Positions 7,766-17,042 of a DNA stretch of 64,000 nucleotides are shown here, one piece after another; the first letter of the stretch is position 1; the number at the start of each line of letters is the position of its first letter. Where the stretch lies: contig NZ_SRYG01000005.1 in the NCBI RefSeq assembly GCF_004793885.1, positions 1-64,000 on the forward strand. The letters run 5' to 3'. Both the position numbers and the translations under genes were made by a program. This stretch comes from Dubosiella muris (GTDB taxonomy: Bacteria; Bacillota_I; Bacilli_A; Erysipelotrichales; Erysipelotrichaceae). The notes under the pieces are model-generated. The model did not search any database. It saw only the letters and a list, made by a program, of their open reading frames with translations, and had not been told where the DNA came from.

Positions 7766-7789
7766 AAAAAAAAGCCCGCGTTCGCGGAC
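7766..7789 (-). terminator. Terminator after lysS
   Basis: Minus-strand stem AGTCCGC/GCGGGCT (one G-U) followed by a U run. Confidence 0.8.
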
Positions 7790-7799
7790 TTCGATTTTC

Positions 7800-9305
7800 C
7801 TATTTGTTTTTCATGTGCGGGAACAGCAGGACTTCGCGAATCGTTCGCTGGTCCGTCAAAAGCATCACCAGGCGGTCGATTCCCAAGCCGACACCTCCCG
7901 TTGGCGGCATGCCGTATTCGAGCGCCTCGACGTAGTCGACATCCATTTCGTTGGCTTCGTCGTCGCCCAGATCGCGCAGCTCGAGCTGTTTTTCGAACCG
8001 TTCTCTCTGGTCGATCGGATCGTTTAGTTCCGAGAAGGCGTTCGCGTACTCGTGACCGCAAATAAAGAGCTCATAGCGATCCGTAAAGCGCGGATCCTCG
8101 GCGTTCTTTTTCGCCAGTGGCGAGATCTCGATCGGATACTCGTACACGAATGTCGGCTGCTCGATCGTTTCCTCGACATACTTCTCGAAGAAAAGCGAAA
8201 TGATATGGCCGACGGAATTGTGCTTTTTCTCCAATTCAATGCCATGCTCGGCCGCCAGAGCTTTAGCCTCTTCAAAGCTCATTTCCTGCTTAAAGTCGAT
8301 GCCTGTTTTCTCCCGGATCGCCTCGCACATCGTGACGCGCTTGAACGGCTCGCCAAAATGCAACATCGTGCCCTGGTACTCCACATCGGTCGTGCCGAGC
8401 ACTTTTTGCGATACGAACCGGAACAAGCCTTCGATCAAGTCCATCATGCCGTGCAAATCCGAATACGCCACGTACGCTTCCACCGTCGTAAACTCCGGAT
8501 TGTGGGTCGCGTCCATGCCTTCGTTGCGGAACAGACGGCCAATCTCGTACACGCCTTCCAATCCGCCGACAATGAGTCGCTTCAACGGCAGCTCGGTCGC
8601 GATGCGCAAGTAGAACGGCATGTCCAGCGTGTTGTGATGGGTCACAAACGGTCTGGCGGCCGCTCCGCCTAAAATCGGCTGGAGAACCGGTGTTTCCACC
8701 TCCATCAAGCCCTGGCCATCCAAATATTCCTGAATGGCGCGGATGATGCGCGGTCTGGTGATGGCGATCTTCTTCGCTTCCGGATTCATGATCAAATCCA
8801 CATACCGGCGGCGGAACCGTTCTTCCGTATCGGTCAAACCGTGGAATTTTTCCGGCAGCGGCCGCAGCGCTTTGGAAAGATGCGTGTACTCTTTCGCCCG
8901 AACCGCCAAATCACCGTGGTCGGTTTTCATGAGCGTGCCCGCGATGCCGACGATATCGCCCAAATCGTTTTTCTTGAAAATCTCGTAGGCGTCGTCGCCA
9001 ATCGTGTCTTTTCGCACATAAATCTGGATTTGCCCGTCCAAATCCTGAATGTGCATGAAACCGGCTTTTCCCATCCGGCGCTTCGTCATGATCCGGCCGG
9101 CGATGGTGACAGGGATTTGCAGCGCCTCCAGCTCTTCTTTGGTTTTTTCCTGATACACCGGAATGATATCCCCTGAACGATGCGTCCGTTTAAACGCCGA
9201 TCCAAACGGATCCACGCCCATCGCGCGCAGGTCTTCCATCTTCTGCCGGCGGACTTTTTCCTGTTCCGACAGCTTATTTTGAACCGCTTTGTTTTTTTCT
9301 GCCAT
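7800..9305 (-). CDS. lysS: Lysyl-tRNA synthetase, class II, 501 aa
   Basis: Charges tRNA-Lys. An N-terminal OB-fold (about 60-160) precedes the class II catalytic core with motif 2 ([15 protein letters not shown]) and motif 3 ([11 protein letters not shown] near the C-terminus). Length is normal for bacterial LysS. The start is ATG 9305 behind AAAGGAG; the longer open frame to 9335 enters the T-box terminator. Controlled by the T-box leader directly upstream. Confidence 0.97.
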   Translation of the reverse strand: MAEKNKAVQNKLSEQEKVRRQKMEDLRAMGVDPFGSAFKRTHRSGDIIPVYQEKTKEELEALQIPVTIAGRIMTKRRMGKAGFMHIQDLDGQIQIYVRKDTIGDDAYEIFKKNDLGDIVGIAGTLMKTDHGDLAVRAKEYTHLSKALRPLPEKFHGLTDTEERFRRRYVDLIMNPEAKKIAITRPRIIRAIQEYLDGQGLMEVETPVLQPILGGAAARPFVTHHNTLDMPFYLRIATELPLKRLIVGGLEGVYEIGRLFRNEGMDATHNPEFTTVEAYVAYSDLHGMMDLIEGLFRFVSQKVLGTTDVEYQGTMLHFGEPFKRVTMCEAIREKTGIDFKQEMSFEEAKALAAEHGIELEKKHNSVGHIISLFFEKYVEETIEQPTFVYEYPIEISPLAKKNAEDPRFTDRYELFICGHEYANAFSELNDPIDQRERFEKQLELRDLGDDEANEMDVDYVEALEYGMPPTGGVGLGIDRLVMLLTDQRTIREVLLFPHMKNK

Positions 9306-9322
9306 ATGATCTCCTTTTCCAA

Positions 9323-9537
9323 TAAAAAAGAGCACTCCAGGGACGAAGTGCTCGCGTTACCACCCTGATTCGCCTTCCGGTTGCCCGGACGGCCTTGTTC
9401 CCTTGTGGGAATCCTTTAATGCAGGAATACAGACAGCTCCCGGGTCTTTCTTCCAAAGCCTTTTTCTGCTTTCTTGCACCACCCGAAAGCTCTCTAAAAG
9501 ATACCGACTTTGTGCCTATCCCGTTCAACGCCTTAAC
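9323..9537 (-). promoter_or_regulatory. T-box leader of lysS
   Basis: Contains the diagnostic antiterminator sequence AGGGTGGTAACGCG (9353-9366) and a stem I segment with AGAGAGC and GGGTGGTG, ending in terminator GAGCACT/AGTGCTC plus U run (9323-9353). T-boxes pair with uncharged tRNA and allow readthrough. An AAA triplet in the 3' side of stem I fits a Lys specifier, but I cannot fix the specifier loop by eye. Confidence 0.9.
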
Positions 9538-9543
9538 AAGGTT

Positions 9544-9572
9544 ATCCTACAAAATGTCGGTCCATTTGTCAA
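9544..9572 (-). promoter_or_regulatory. Promoter of the T-box/lysS transcript
   Basis: TTGACA (9567-9572) and TAGGAT (9544-9549), 17-base spacer. It lies just before the end of the upstream degV gene. Confidence 0.75.
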
Positions 9573-9573
9573 T

Positions 9574-10407
9574 TTACTTCGTTCGATAAGCGATCGCTTT
9601 GGCGCCCGGACCCACATGCGTGCCAATCGCCGCGCCGATTTGCTGGGTATACACGTTCGCAAACGGATAAACATCCAAAATTTCCTCCGTCCACGACGTC
9701 AAATCTTCCGTGCCTTCCTGCCCCGTATAGCCAAAGATCGCCGTATTCAAGTCGACCTCGTCTTGCGCCATCAGCCGCCGGACTTCCTGAATCGCCGATT
9801 TCTTGCCTCGCGCTTTGGAGAGCACGACGACTTGCCCTTCCTGGACACCAATCAACGGCTTGATTTTCAAAAAGTTGCCCGCGATGGCCGCCGCTTTGGA
9901 CAACCGGCCGCCCTTCTGCAAGTAATCGAGCGTGTCGACGACCGCGATTACCTTCACCTGGCCGCGCATCGCTTCAAGCGCCTCTTTGATTTGCCGGGCG
10001 TTCCAGCCTTTTTCCCGCATCGCGACCGCTTCCAAAATAAGCACCATCAACGGCAAAGTCACTTGCTGGCTGTCCACCACAAAGATGTTGTCACGCTCGC
10101 TCATCGACTTCGCCAGGTTCGCGGATTGAAACGTGCCGGACAGTTCTTTGGCGATGGGCAAAACGAGCAGCTCGTCGTTTGGAAATTTTTCATACATCGT
10201 CATAAAAGCAGCTGGCGAAGGCTGCGACGTTTTCGGCAGCTGGTCGCTGTTGGCAAGCTTCTCGTACAGCGTGTCGGGATCCATTTCCACCCGGTCAAGC
10301 GCCGTCTTTCCTTCGTGTTCAATATGCAATGGTACGATTTCGACTCCAAGTTGTCCGGCTTGCTCCAAGGTCAAGTCGCTTCCGGAATCCACAATGATTT
10401 TTACCAT
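9574..10407 (-). CDS. DegV family fatty-acid-binding protein, copy 1, 277 aa
   Basis: DegV/FakB-type proteins bind a fatty acid and present it to a kinase for phospholipid synthesis. The start IIVDSGSDLT, the TSQPSP segment, a LSGTFQSA block and a basic GKK near the middle match the family, and length is typical. Start ATG 10407 behind AAAGGGAG; upstream extension to 10497 is not supported. A paralogue of the same length lies directly upstream (10522-11355), each with its own promoter or terminator. The ligand is not predictable. Confidence 0.9.
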   Translation of the reverse strand: MVKIIVDSGSDLTLEQAGQLGVEIVPLHIEHEGKTALDRVEMDPDTLYEKLANSDQLPKTSQPSPAAFMTMYEKFPNDELLVLPIAKELSGTFQSANLAKSMSERDNIFVVDSQQVTLPLMVLILEAVAMREKGWNARQIKEALEAMRGQVKVIAVVDTLDYLQKGGRLSKAAAIAGNFLKIKPLIGVQEGQVVVLSKARGKKSAIQEVRRLMAQDEVDLNTAIFGYTGQEGTEDLTSWTEEILDVYPFANVYTQQIGAAIGTHVGPGAKAIAYRTK

Positions 10408-10433
10408 GATTTTTCTCCCTTTCGTTTTTCTTG

Positions 10434-10461
10434 ATTGTACTTGGATTAGTTGATTTGTCAA
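10434..10461 (-). promoter_or_regulatory. Promoter of degV copy 1
   Basis: TTGACA (10456-10461) and TACAAT (10434-10439), 16-base spacer. Confidence 0.7.
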
Positions 10462-10495
10462 CATTTTTTTCCCATCGTCATCTCGCTTCCAAAAC

Positions 10496-10518
10496 AAAAA
10501 AAAGATCCGGATGGATCT
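10496..10518 (-). terminator. Terminator after degV copy 2
   Basis: Stem AGATCC/GGATCT, four-base loop, eight U on the minus strand. Confidence 0.8.
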
Positions 10519-10521
10519 TCT

Positions 10522-11355
10522 CTAACGAAACCGATACACAATCAACCGCAGGCCCGGGCCCGTATGCGTGCCAATGAGGGAGCCGATTTGCGAAGTCATA
10601 TGCGTGGCGAAGCCATACTTGTTCGCGAGCGGATCGCGAAACGAAACCAGGTCGACGCTACCTTTCGCGCCCGAATAGCCAAAGTAGGCGCGTTCCGGGT
10701 CGATGTCGTGGGCGTCGATCAGTTTCTCCACTTCACGAAGAATCGACTTTTTGCCGCGCGCCTTGGAAAACATCACGATTTTTCCGTCTTCCAGTCCAAT
10801 GATGGGGTGGATGTGCAAAAAATTGCCTGCCATCATGACCGATTTGGAAAGCCGGCCGCCTTTGTATAAATACTCCAGCGTGTCGACGACGGCGATCAGC
10901 TGGATGTGCTCTTTCAAATCCTCGATGGCGCGCGCCGCCTCCTGAGCGGTTTTGCCTTCGTCACGCAGCCGAATGGCCTCATCCACAAGAAAGCGCAATC
11001 CTTGCGCCGTCTGCAACGTATCCACGACGTAAATATCGTCACGTCCGCTCATTTGTTTCGCCAGCAAGGCGGACTGGTACGTGCCTGACAGCTCTCTTGA
11101 CATCGGCAGCACGACGATTTCCTGATCCGGATAGCGCTCGTACGCCTCCAAAAACTGTCCCGGAGCCGGCTGTGAGGTTTTCGGAAGTTCCTCGCTTTCG
11201 GCAAGCAAGCCGTAAAAGTCGTCTGGTGTCAGCGTCAGCCGGTCCTGAAAATGCTTTCCGGCAAATTCAACATTCAAAGGAACGACCTCGACGCCATCGC
11301 GCGTCCATTCCTCCTTTGTCAAATCACTTGTGGAATCTGTGATAAGTTGAAACAT
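10522..11355 (-). CDS. DegV family fatty-acid-binding protein, copy 2, 277 aa
   Basis: Paralogue of 9574-10407: LITDSTSDLT start, TSQPAPGQF, LSGTYQSA and RGKKSI blocks in the same order. Start ATG 11355 with SD AAAGGA; a Met seven codons earlier is possible. Tandem FakB-like proteins usually differ in preference for saturated or unsaturated acyl chains; which is which cannot be told here. No fakA kinase gene is in the window. Confidence 0.9.
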   Translation of the reverse strand: MFQLITDSTSDLTKEEWTRDGVEVVPLNVEFAGKHFQDRLTLTPDDFYGLLAESEELPKTSQPAPGQFLEAYERYPDQEIVVLPMSRELSGTYQSALLAKQMSGRDDIYVVDTLQTAQGLRFLVDEAIRLRDEGKTAQEAARAIEDLKEHIQLIAVVDTLEYLYKGGRLSKSVMMAGNFLHIHPIIGLEDGKIVMFSKARGKKSILREVEKLIDAHDIDPERAYFGYSGAKGSVDLVSFRDPLANKYGFATHMTSQIGSLIGTHTGPGLRLIVYRFR

Positions 11356-11417
11356 TGTATCCTTTCCTTTCATTTCTCTATTTTCTCTATTATAGCGAAA
11401 ACCTCGAAAAAAGAGGG

Positions 11418-12014
11418 TTACAATACTTCGCGGATTTTTTCTTCCGGAATCGCGCCTTCGCGCAAAATCACGAACGCGTCGTTCGTGCAGTCCACGATCG
11501 TGCTCGCCTGCAAGTCGCGGCACGTTCCCTGGACGATCGCGTCAATGTGGCCCAGCTGGGAAAGAGCGTCCTCGTACGTCAGGGCGGTGGGCTCGCCTGA
11601 CATGTTGGCGGACGTCACCATGAGCGGACGGCCGATTTGACGGATCACCGCCAAAAGCGGTTCCAGGTCGGGCATCCGCAGCGCGATCGTGTCTTTTCCA
11701 TTCGTATATGCCGGATCGACGCTGTCTTTGCGCCGTACGACGATCGTAAGGGCGCCGGGCATGAAGGCGTCGATCAGCCGGCGGGTTTTCGGGCTCACGT
11801 ACGCGACTTGCTCGATTTGCCGCAAGTCGGAAATCATCATCGGAATCGGCTTTTCTTCCGGGCGTCGTTTCGCCTGCTTCAGACGCTCCAAATCGTCCAG
11901 GTTTCCGTACGGCACGCCGACCCCATACACCGTATCGGTTGGGAACGCGACGATGCCCCCCTCGTCGAGTCTTTGGACGATGGCGTCCGTGTCCGTCCAC
12001 GCATAAGTTTTCAT
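11418..12014 (-). CDS. tsaC: Threonylcarbamoyl-AMP synthase (YrdC/Sua5 domain), 198 aa
   Basis: Makes threonylcarbamoyl-AMP from Thr, bicarbonate and ATP, the first step of t6A37 tRNA modification. Family signature: FPTDTVYG, KRRPEEKPIP, PGALTIV and TSANMSG, all in order. It is a single-domain TsaC length without the Sua5 C-terminal domain. The ATG at 12014 has only a weak SD; an upstream TTG at 12074 would add 20 residues not typical for the family. Divergent from mnmE, another tRNA modification gene. Confidence 0.92.
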   Translation of the reverse strand: MKTYAWTDTDAIVQRLDEGGIVAFPTDTVYGVGVPYGNLDDLERLKQAKRRPEEKPIPMMISDLRQIEQVAYVSPKTRRLIDAFMPGALTIVVRRKDSVDPAYTNGKDTIALRMPDLEPLLAVIRQIGRPLMVTSANMSGEPTALTYEDALSQLGHIDAIVQGTCRDLQASTIVDCTNDAFVILREGAIPEEKIREVL

Positions 12015-12170
12015 CTCAATCCAGGAGCGGATACCCGCCTGCTTGCGCGAGGAAGCTCCTCTCTCTCCTTCCAACGGTATCCCTTCGTTCCTCTTTTCGC
12101 GGGTTGTCCCGCTAAATACTTTCAGTATAGCGAAATCATGCTACAATGGACAAGTGAAAGGAGTTCTCCT

Positions 12171-13493
12171 ATGTTTTCTGATACGATTGCCGCGATCTCG
12201 ACACCGCTTCAGGAAGGGGCGATTTCCATCGTCCGCCTGAGTGGTGACCAAGCCATCGCGATCGCGAATAAAATATTTTCCGTCGACTTGACGCGCAAGC
12301 CGTCGCATACGATTACGTATGGGTTTGTGCACGACCAAAACAAGCCTGTCGACGAGGCGCTCGTTTCCGTCTTCCGCGCGCCCAAAACGTACACGCGCGA
12401 GGATGTCGTCGAAATCAACTGCCATGGCGGCGTGTTCATCACCCGCAAGATCTTGACGCTGGCTCTTGCCAACGGGGCCCGGCTCGCCAAGCCCGGCGAG
12501 TTCACGATGCGCGCGTTTTATCACGGCCGCATCGACCTGTCGCAAGCCGAAGCGGTGGAAGACATGATCGAGGCCGCGAGCGACACGAGCGCGGATATGG
12601 CGCTTCAAGGCATACGGGGCAGCGTGCGCCGGCTAATCGAGCCTTTGATTGATGACATCATGGACATTATCGCCAACATCGAAGTGAACATCGACTATCC
12701 CGAATACGACGACGTGGAAACGCTGACGTTCGAAAACCTGCTGCCCAAAACCGAAGCGTGGCTCAAAAAAATCGACCGCATCCTGGAACGGGCGCAAAAC
12801 GGGCAAATCGTCAAGCGCGGCATCGACACCGTCCTTGTCGGCCGGCCCAACGTCGGCAAAAGCTCTTTGCTGAACGCGCTGCTGGAAGAAGACAAAGCCA
12901 TTGTCACCAGCATTCCGGGCACGACGCGGGACATCGTCGAGGGGCGCATCCATGTCGGGGGCGTCCAGCTCAATTTGATCGACACGGCCGGGCTGCGGCA
13001 AGCCGATGACGAAATCGAAAAAATCGGCATCCAAAAATCGAAGCAAAAGCTTGACGAAGCCGATTTGATTCTCGTCGTTTTGGACGCCAGCGCGCCGCTG
13101 ACCGATGAGGACAAACAGCTGCTCGAGCAAACAAGCGGCCGGCTCCGCCTTGTCGTCTGGAACAAGGCCGATATCTCGAAACCGGGCGAAGGTTTGCGCG
13201 TCAGCGCGAAAAACCAGGATATCGAACCGCTGCTGCACGCGTTGAACGAGCTGTACGAGCAAAACATTTTAAACGAGGAACCGCTTCTTTCCAACGAAAG
13301 GCAAATTGGTTTGCTCAAATCCGCGCGCGCGGATATGATAAAAGCGAAGCAGGCGATGGAAATGGAAATCGAGCCGGATCTGATCGAGATCGACATTATG
13401 GCCGCCCACGACCATCTGAAAGAAATTCTTGGCGACGTTTCGCGCGACGATTTAATCGACACGCTGTTTTCAAAATTTTGCCTTGGAAAATAA
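12171..13493 (+). CDS. mnmE: tRNA uridine-34 modification GTPase MnmE, 440 aa
   Basis: With MnmG it installs the aminomethyl-type group at wobble U34. N-terminal folate-binding domain (about 1-115, AISTPLQEGAISIVRLSG), helical domain, and an inserted G domain with GRPNVGKSS, DTAGLR and NKAD, ending in the required C-terminal CLGK motif. SD AAAGGAG precedes ATG 12171; the frame is open far upstream but that part is antisense to tsaC. No mnmG follows here. Confidence 0.96.
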   Translation: MFSDTIAAISTPLQEGAISIVRLSGDQAIAIANKIFSVDLTRKPSHTITYGFVHDQNKPVDEALVSVFRAPKTYTREDVVEINCHGGVFITRKILTLALANGARLAKPGEFTMRAFYHGRIDLSQAEAVEDMIEAASDTSADMALQGIRGSVRRLIEPLIDDIMDIIANIEVNIDYPEYDDVETLTFENLLPKTEAWLKKIDRILERAQNGQIVKRGIDTVLVGRPNVGKSSLLNALLEEDKAIVTSIPGTTRDIVEGRIHVGGVQLNLIDTAGLRQADDEIEKIGIQKSKQKLDEADLILVVLDASAPLTDEDKQLLEQTSGRLRLVVWNKADISKPGEGLRVSAKNQDIEPLLHALNELYEQNILNEEPLLSNERQIGLLKSARADMIKAKQAMEMEIEPDLIEIDIMAAHDHLKEILGDVSRDDLIDTLFSKFCLGK

Positions 13494-13514
13494 AAGAAAG
13501 GACCTCTGCACATC

Positions 13515-13952
13515 ATGCATGAATTGATTACCCATCTCGTCGCGGTCATCGCGGGGCTTTCCATCGACTTCATGGAACTGCTCTCGATCGGCATTATCGT
13601 ATACACGACATTTTTCGCGTTTTACAAGCTTTTGAAAAAGGATCCCAACGCGCGCATTTATTTGCTGCACGGGCAGTCCATCGGACTGACGTTCAAGCTT
13701 GGCAGCGAGATTTTACGCACCGTCACCGTCCGCAACATGGACGAGATTTTACAAATCGCGATGCTCATCGTCATCAAAGCCGCCATGACGTGGCTAATTC
13801 ACTGGGAGCTGAGCGGAATCGAGCAGGAACAGGAATCGAAAAACGGACACACCCGAAAGGTAAAATCCCTTTCGGAACGCGTGCATGAAAAACTGCACCC
13901 GGAAACGATTGAAGCCAAAATCGAAGTCGAAAACGAAACAAACAACCATTAA
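13515..13952 (+). CDS. DUF1622-type membrane protein, 145 aa
   Basis: Predicted three-helix inner-membrane protein of unknown function. Hydrophobic segments lie at about residues 5-30, 55-68 and 75-95, with the family-like stretch GLTFKLGSEILRTV and MLIVIKAAMTWLIHWEL; an unusual 45-residue charged cytoplasmic tail follows. It lies 21 bases after mnmE and is probably co-transcribed, ending at a bidirectional terminator. Confidence 0.75.
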   Translation: MHELITHLVAVIAGLSIDFMELLSIGIIVYTTFFAFYKLLKKDPNARIYLLHGQSIGLTFKLGSEILRTVTVRNMDEILQIAMLIVIKAAMTWLIHWELSGIEQEQESKNGHTRKVKSLSERVHEKLHPETIEAKIEVENETNNH

Positions 13953-13978
13953 AAAAAGCGAGCCGACTCGCTTTTTTT
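13951..13978. terminator. Bidirectional terminator
   Basis: AGCGAG/CTCGCT stem with A run on one side and T run on the other, between the convergent 13515-13952 and 13987-15093 genes. Confidence 0.8.
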
Positions 13979-13986
13979 CTTTTCCA

Positions 13987-15093
13987 TCATCCTTCGAACG
14001 TTTCCGCCACCAGCCGCAGGTTTTCAATAATCGGCAAATGTTGCGGACATATGCTTTCGCACTGCCCACACGCGACGCACGCGCTCGCCTTGCCGTGCGT
14101 GGCGTGCAATTCGTCATACGCTTTGGACTTTCCGGCGGAAAGCGTTTGTTTGCGCTCGTTGTACAACTTGAAATAGTCCGGAATGCAAATGTGCATCGGA
14201 CAGCCCGCCACGCAGTATTCGCACGCGGTGCAAGGAATGGCGATCGTTTTTCGAATTTGTTCTCCGGCGCGCAGCACCATGTCCATTTCCGCCTCGCTCA
14301 GTGGTTCAAACGCGTCCATGTACGACAAGTTGTCTTCCATTTGTTCCGTGTTCGACATGCCCGAAAGCACCATCCGCACGCCATCGAGCGACGCGGCGAA
14401 ACGAATCGCCCACGACGCGATGGACCGGTTCGGATCGGCTTCTTTGAATGTCGCCGCCACCTCGTCCGGTACCCGGATCAGACTGCCGCCTTTGACCGGC
14501 TCCATGACGACGATTTCCTTTTTGTGTTTTCGAGCCACTTCGTAGCAGCCGCGCGACTGCACGTTGAGCGCCTCCCAATCCAGATAATTGATTTGCAGCT
14601 GAACGAAATCGACTTCCGGATGCGCCGTCAAAATCTCGTCGAGTTTTTCGGGCGTGTCGTGGAACGAGAAGCCGAACTCTTTGACTTTTCCTTCTGCTTT
14701 CATCGCGGCGGCAAACGCGAACGCGTCGCATTTTTTCGCCGTTTCATACAAGTCGGTCGTCAGGCAGTGAATCAAGTAGTAGTCAAAATAACCGGCGCCT
14801 GTTTTTTCCAGCTGCTCGTTAAAATACCGGGCGCAGTCTTCCTTTTCCTTCAAAAGAAACGTGGGCAGCTTGGTGGCCAGCTTGTACGCCTCGCGCGGAT
14901 ACCGGTCCACGAGCGCCGCCTTCACGACGCGTTCACTTTCCCCTTCGTGATATGGATACGCGGTGTCGACATACGTGAAGCCTTGTTCCAGAAACCGGTC
15001 GAACATCGCCTCGACTTGCGGCTTGTCGATGGATTTCACGTCGTTTTCATCCAGCAGCGGAAACCGCATGCATCCAAACCCTAGTTTTTTCAT
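13987..15093 (-). CDS. Aldo/keto reductase with C-terminal ferredoxin domain, 368 aa
   Basis: An AKR barrel (about 1-270: VDTAYPYH with Asp/Tyr, ATKLP with Lys, YYLIHCL with His) is fused to a dicluster-type 4Fe-4S domain with CTACEYCVAGCP (about 290-300) and CVACGQCESICP (about 340-350). Such fusions are common in anaerobes and probably use a low-potential carrier rather than only NADPH; substrate unknown. SD AGGAGG lies before ATG 15093. Single gene. Confidence 0.9.
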   Translation of the reverse strand: MKKLGFGCMRFPLLDENDVKSIDKPQVEAMFDRFLEQGFTYVDTAYPYHEGESERVVKAALVDRYPREAYKLATKLPTFLLKEKEDCARYFNEQLEKTGAGYFDYYLIHCLTTDLYETAKKCDAFAFAAAMKAEGKVKEFGFSFHDTPEKLDEILTAHPEVDFVQLQINYLDWEALNVQSRGCYEVARKHKKEIVVMEPVKGGSLIRVPDEVAATFKEADPNRSIASWAIRFAASLDGVRMVLSGMSNTEQMEDNLSYMDAFEPLSEAEMDMVLRAGEQIRKTIAIPCTACEYCVAGCPMHICIPDYFKLYNERKQTLSAGKSKAYDELHATHGKASACVACGQCESICPQHLPIIENLRLVAETFEG

Positions 15094-15165
15094 AATCTTC
15101 CTCCTTGTTCATGGTTTCATTATATCGTATCCTTCCGCTTATTTCGAGTTGAAGCGACTCCACTG

Positions 15166-15200
15166 TTGACATGTGTTTATCACTGTTATATAGTGTTTAT
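15166..15200 (+). promoter_or_regulatory. Promoter and probable operator of the GntR/ABC operon
   Basis: TTGACA (15166-15171) and TATAGT (15189-15194), 17 bases apart. Direct repeats GTGTTTAT at 15173-15180 and 15193-15200 (20-base pitch, two helical turns) and the dyad CACT-N7-AGTG (15181-15195) cover the spacer and -10, as expected for repression by the GntR protein encoded next. Confidence 0.75.
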
Positions 15201-15212
15201 AAGGTGAAAACC

Positions 15213-15602
15213 ATGCAATTATTAATCAATACATCGTCCATGACCCCGATTTACGAACAAATCGCCGACCAGATCAAACAGCTGATCAAATCCGGCGATC
15301 TCAAGGAGAACGACCCGCTCCCCTCGGTGCGGGCGCTGGCGAAAGATTATAAAATTTCCGCGCTGACGGTAAAAAAAGCGTACGACGTATTGGACGACGA
15401 AGGGTTTATTCACACCGTGCACGGCAAAGGCAGCTACGTGGCCGCGATTTCTCTCAACGTCGTGTTGGAGGAACAGCAAAAAGTGCTGGAAGACGAACTG
15501 GAGGAGTGGATCTCGAAAGCGCAACGCCTCGGCTTTTCCAAAACCGATCTCGTGACGATGTTTCATTTGCTGATGGAGGAAAAATATGATAAAAGCAAAT
15601 AA
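15213..15602 (+). CDS. GntR family (YtrA-type) transcription regulator, 129 aa
   Basis: Short GntR protein: winged-helix DNA-binding domain (about 1-75; PIYEQIADQI, LPSVRALA, KKAYDVLDDEG, HGKGSYVA) followed by a small helical dimerisation tail, as in YtrA repressors that control ABC exporters of cell-wall-active drugs or lantibiotics. SD AAGGTG lies before ATG 15213. Overlaps the next gene by 17 bases, so translation is coupled. Likely autorepressor via the repeats in its promoter. Confidence 0.88.
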   Translation: MQLLINTSSMTPIYEQIADQIKQLIKSGDLKENDPLPSVRALAKDYKISALTVKKAYDVLDDEGFIHTVHGKGSYVAAISLNVVLEEQQKVLEDELEEWISKAQRLGFSKTDLVTMFHLLMEEKYDKSK

Positions 15603-16425
15603 AATCAAAAAGAAGTATCCGGAGTTCGAGCTCGATCTCGACCTGGAAATCAAGGACGACACCATCACCGCGATCCTGGGCACCAACGGCGCGGGCAAAA
15701 CGACGTTTTTCAAAAGCGTGCTCGGTTTGATCCACATCGACGAAGGCTCGATTTCCATCGATGGTGTGCCGGTCGATTCGCTCAGCCCGCGTGACAAGGA
15801 GAACATCGGCGTCGTGTTTCCCGACTCGATCGTCAACGCGTATTTGCCGATCAAGGACGTCCGCCAGATTTTAAAGGCATCCTACACCCGCTTCGACGCG
15901 GCGATGTTCGACGAGCTCGTGGACCGCTTCCACCTGCCGAAACAATCGAAAATCAAAAGCTTCTCGACCGGCGAGAAGGCGAAATTCAAGCTGATTTGCG
16001 CCTTGACGCACGACGCGAATCTGCTCATCTTGGATGAGCCGACAAGCGGCCTGGACGTCATCGTGCGCGAGGAGCTGCTCGACATGCTACGCGTCTTCAT
16101 GGAAAAACCGGGCCGCTCCATCGTCATCAGCTCGCACATTTCCTCGGATCTGGAACATTTGTGCGACGAGTTTTACATTTTGCACGAGGGCAAGATCGTC
16201 CTGCACGAAACGATGGACGCCCTCGACCAGTACGCCATCCTGAAAATCAAGGACGGCCAGGCGCTGGATGACGCCTACGCTTTGCGCAAGACGAAAACGC
16301 CATATGGCTGGGCGGTGCTGACCAACCAGAAACAATATTATATCGACAACTTTCCGCAAATCGTCGTCGAGCCCGCCTCGATGGACGACGTGTTCACGAT
16401 GGTTGTCCAGGGAGAAACTATATGA
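15586..16425 (+). CDS. ABC transporter ATP-binding protein, 279 aa
   Basis: Nucleotide-binding subunit with Walker A GTNGAGKTT, a signature-like SFSTGEKAK (G replaced: STGEK instead of SGGQ, common in YtrB-type proteins), Walker B LLILDEPTSGLD and switch SSH. SD GGAGG before ATG 15586. Works with the two membrane proteins at 16422 and 17281; overlaps the first by four bases. Probably exports or senses a membrane-active compound. Confidence 0.9.
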   Translation: MIKANKIKKKYPEFELDLDLEIKDDTITAILGTNGAGKTTFFKSVLGLIHIDEGSISIDGVPVDSLSPRDKENIGVVFPDSIVNAYLPIKDVRQILKASYTRFDAAMFDELVDRFHLPKQSKIKSFSTGEKAKFKLICALTHDANLLILDEPTSGLDVIVREELLDMLRVFMEKPGRSIVISSHISSDLEHLCDEFYILHEGKIVLHETMDALDQYAILKIKDGQALDDAYALRKTKTPYGWAVLTNQKQYYIDNFPQIVVEPASMDDVFTMVVQGETI

Positions 16426-17042
16426 AAGGCTTATTGATCAAAGATTTTTATATCGCGATGCAAAACCGCATCTTTCTGTATTTGACAGGCGCCATCGTTG
16501 TGGCGATGGTGTTCATGCCGGGTGGCTCGGTGGAGTTCATGATCCCCTACCTGGCGTTCATGCTCGTAACCGACGCGCTGAGCACGATCAGCTACGACGA
16601 GTTCGACAACGGCTACAAGGCGCTGTTCACTCTTCCCATCACCCGCAAGCAGTACGTGTGTGAAAAATATCTGCTTATCCTCGGTCTGGGCGCGCTCGTT
16701 CCGTTCGCCATCGCTTTGATCGCCGTCGCCCTGGGCGCGCTGAAAGCAGGCGCCCTGGTGTTTATCGCGCTTGTCCTGCTACTTCTTGTCGTGTGCATGG
16801 GCGGCTTCGCGCTTCCCTGCTATTTGAAATTCGGCATCGAAAAAGGACGCGTCGTCAACATCGCCATCATCATGGCGACCACGTTTTTAATCGTCACGCT
16901 TTCCGATTCCGCCGTGTCCCTGTCGCAAAGCGCCTGGCTTCAAAATCCGCTCGTGCCATGGATCGCCTGCGTGGCCATGGCGCTGATATTGAGCGTTTCC
17001 TTTTTGATCTCGGTCAAAATCATGGAACGCAAGGAGCTGTAA
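16422..17042 (+). CDS. ABC-2 type permease, copy 1, 206 aa
   Basis: Six probable membrane helices. N-terminal MKGLLIKDFYIAMQ, then DEFDNGYKALFTLPITRKQYVCEKY, a pattern shared with the paralogue at 17281 (DQLDNGWPALFVFPVSRKQYVREKY). Stop and the next start overlap as TAATG. Partner of the ATPase above. Confidence 0.88.
   Translation: MKGLLIKDFYIAMQNRIFLYLTGAIVVAMVFMPGGSVEFMIPYLAFMLVTDALSTISYDEFDNGYKALFTLPITRKQYVCEKYLLILGLGALVPFAIALIAVALGALKAGALVFIALVLLLLVVCMGGFALPCYLKFGIEKGRVVNIAIIMATTFLIVTLSDSAVSLSQSAWLQNPLVPWIACVAMALILSVSFLISVKIMERKEL

Noticed and set aside
11637-12170. Long N-terminal extension of MnmE
   Set aside because: Antisense to tsaC and not part of the family; SD and family start agree on 12171.
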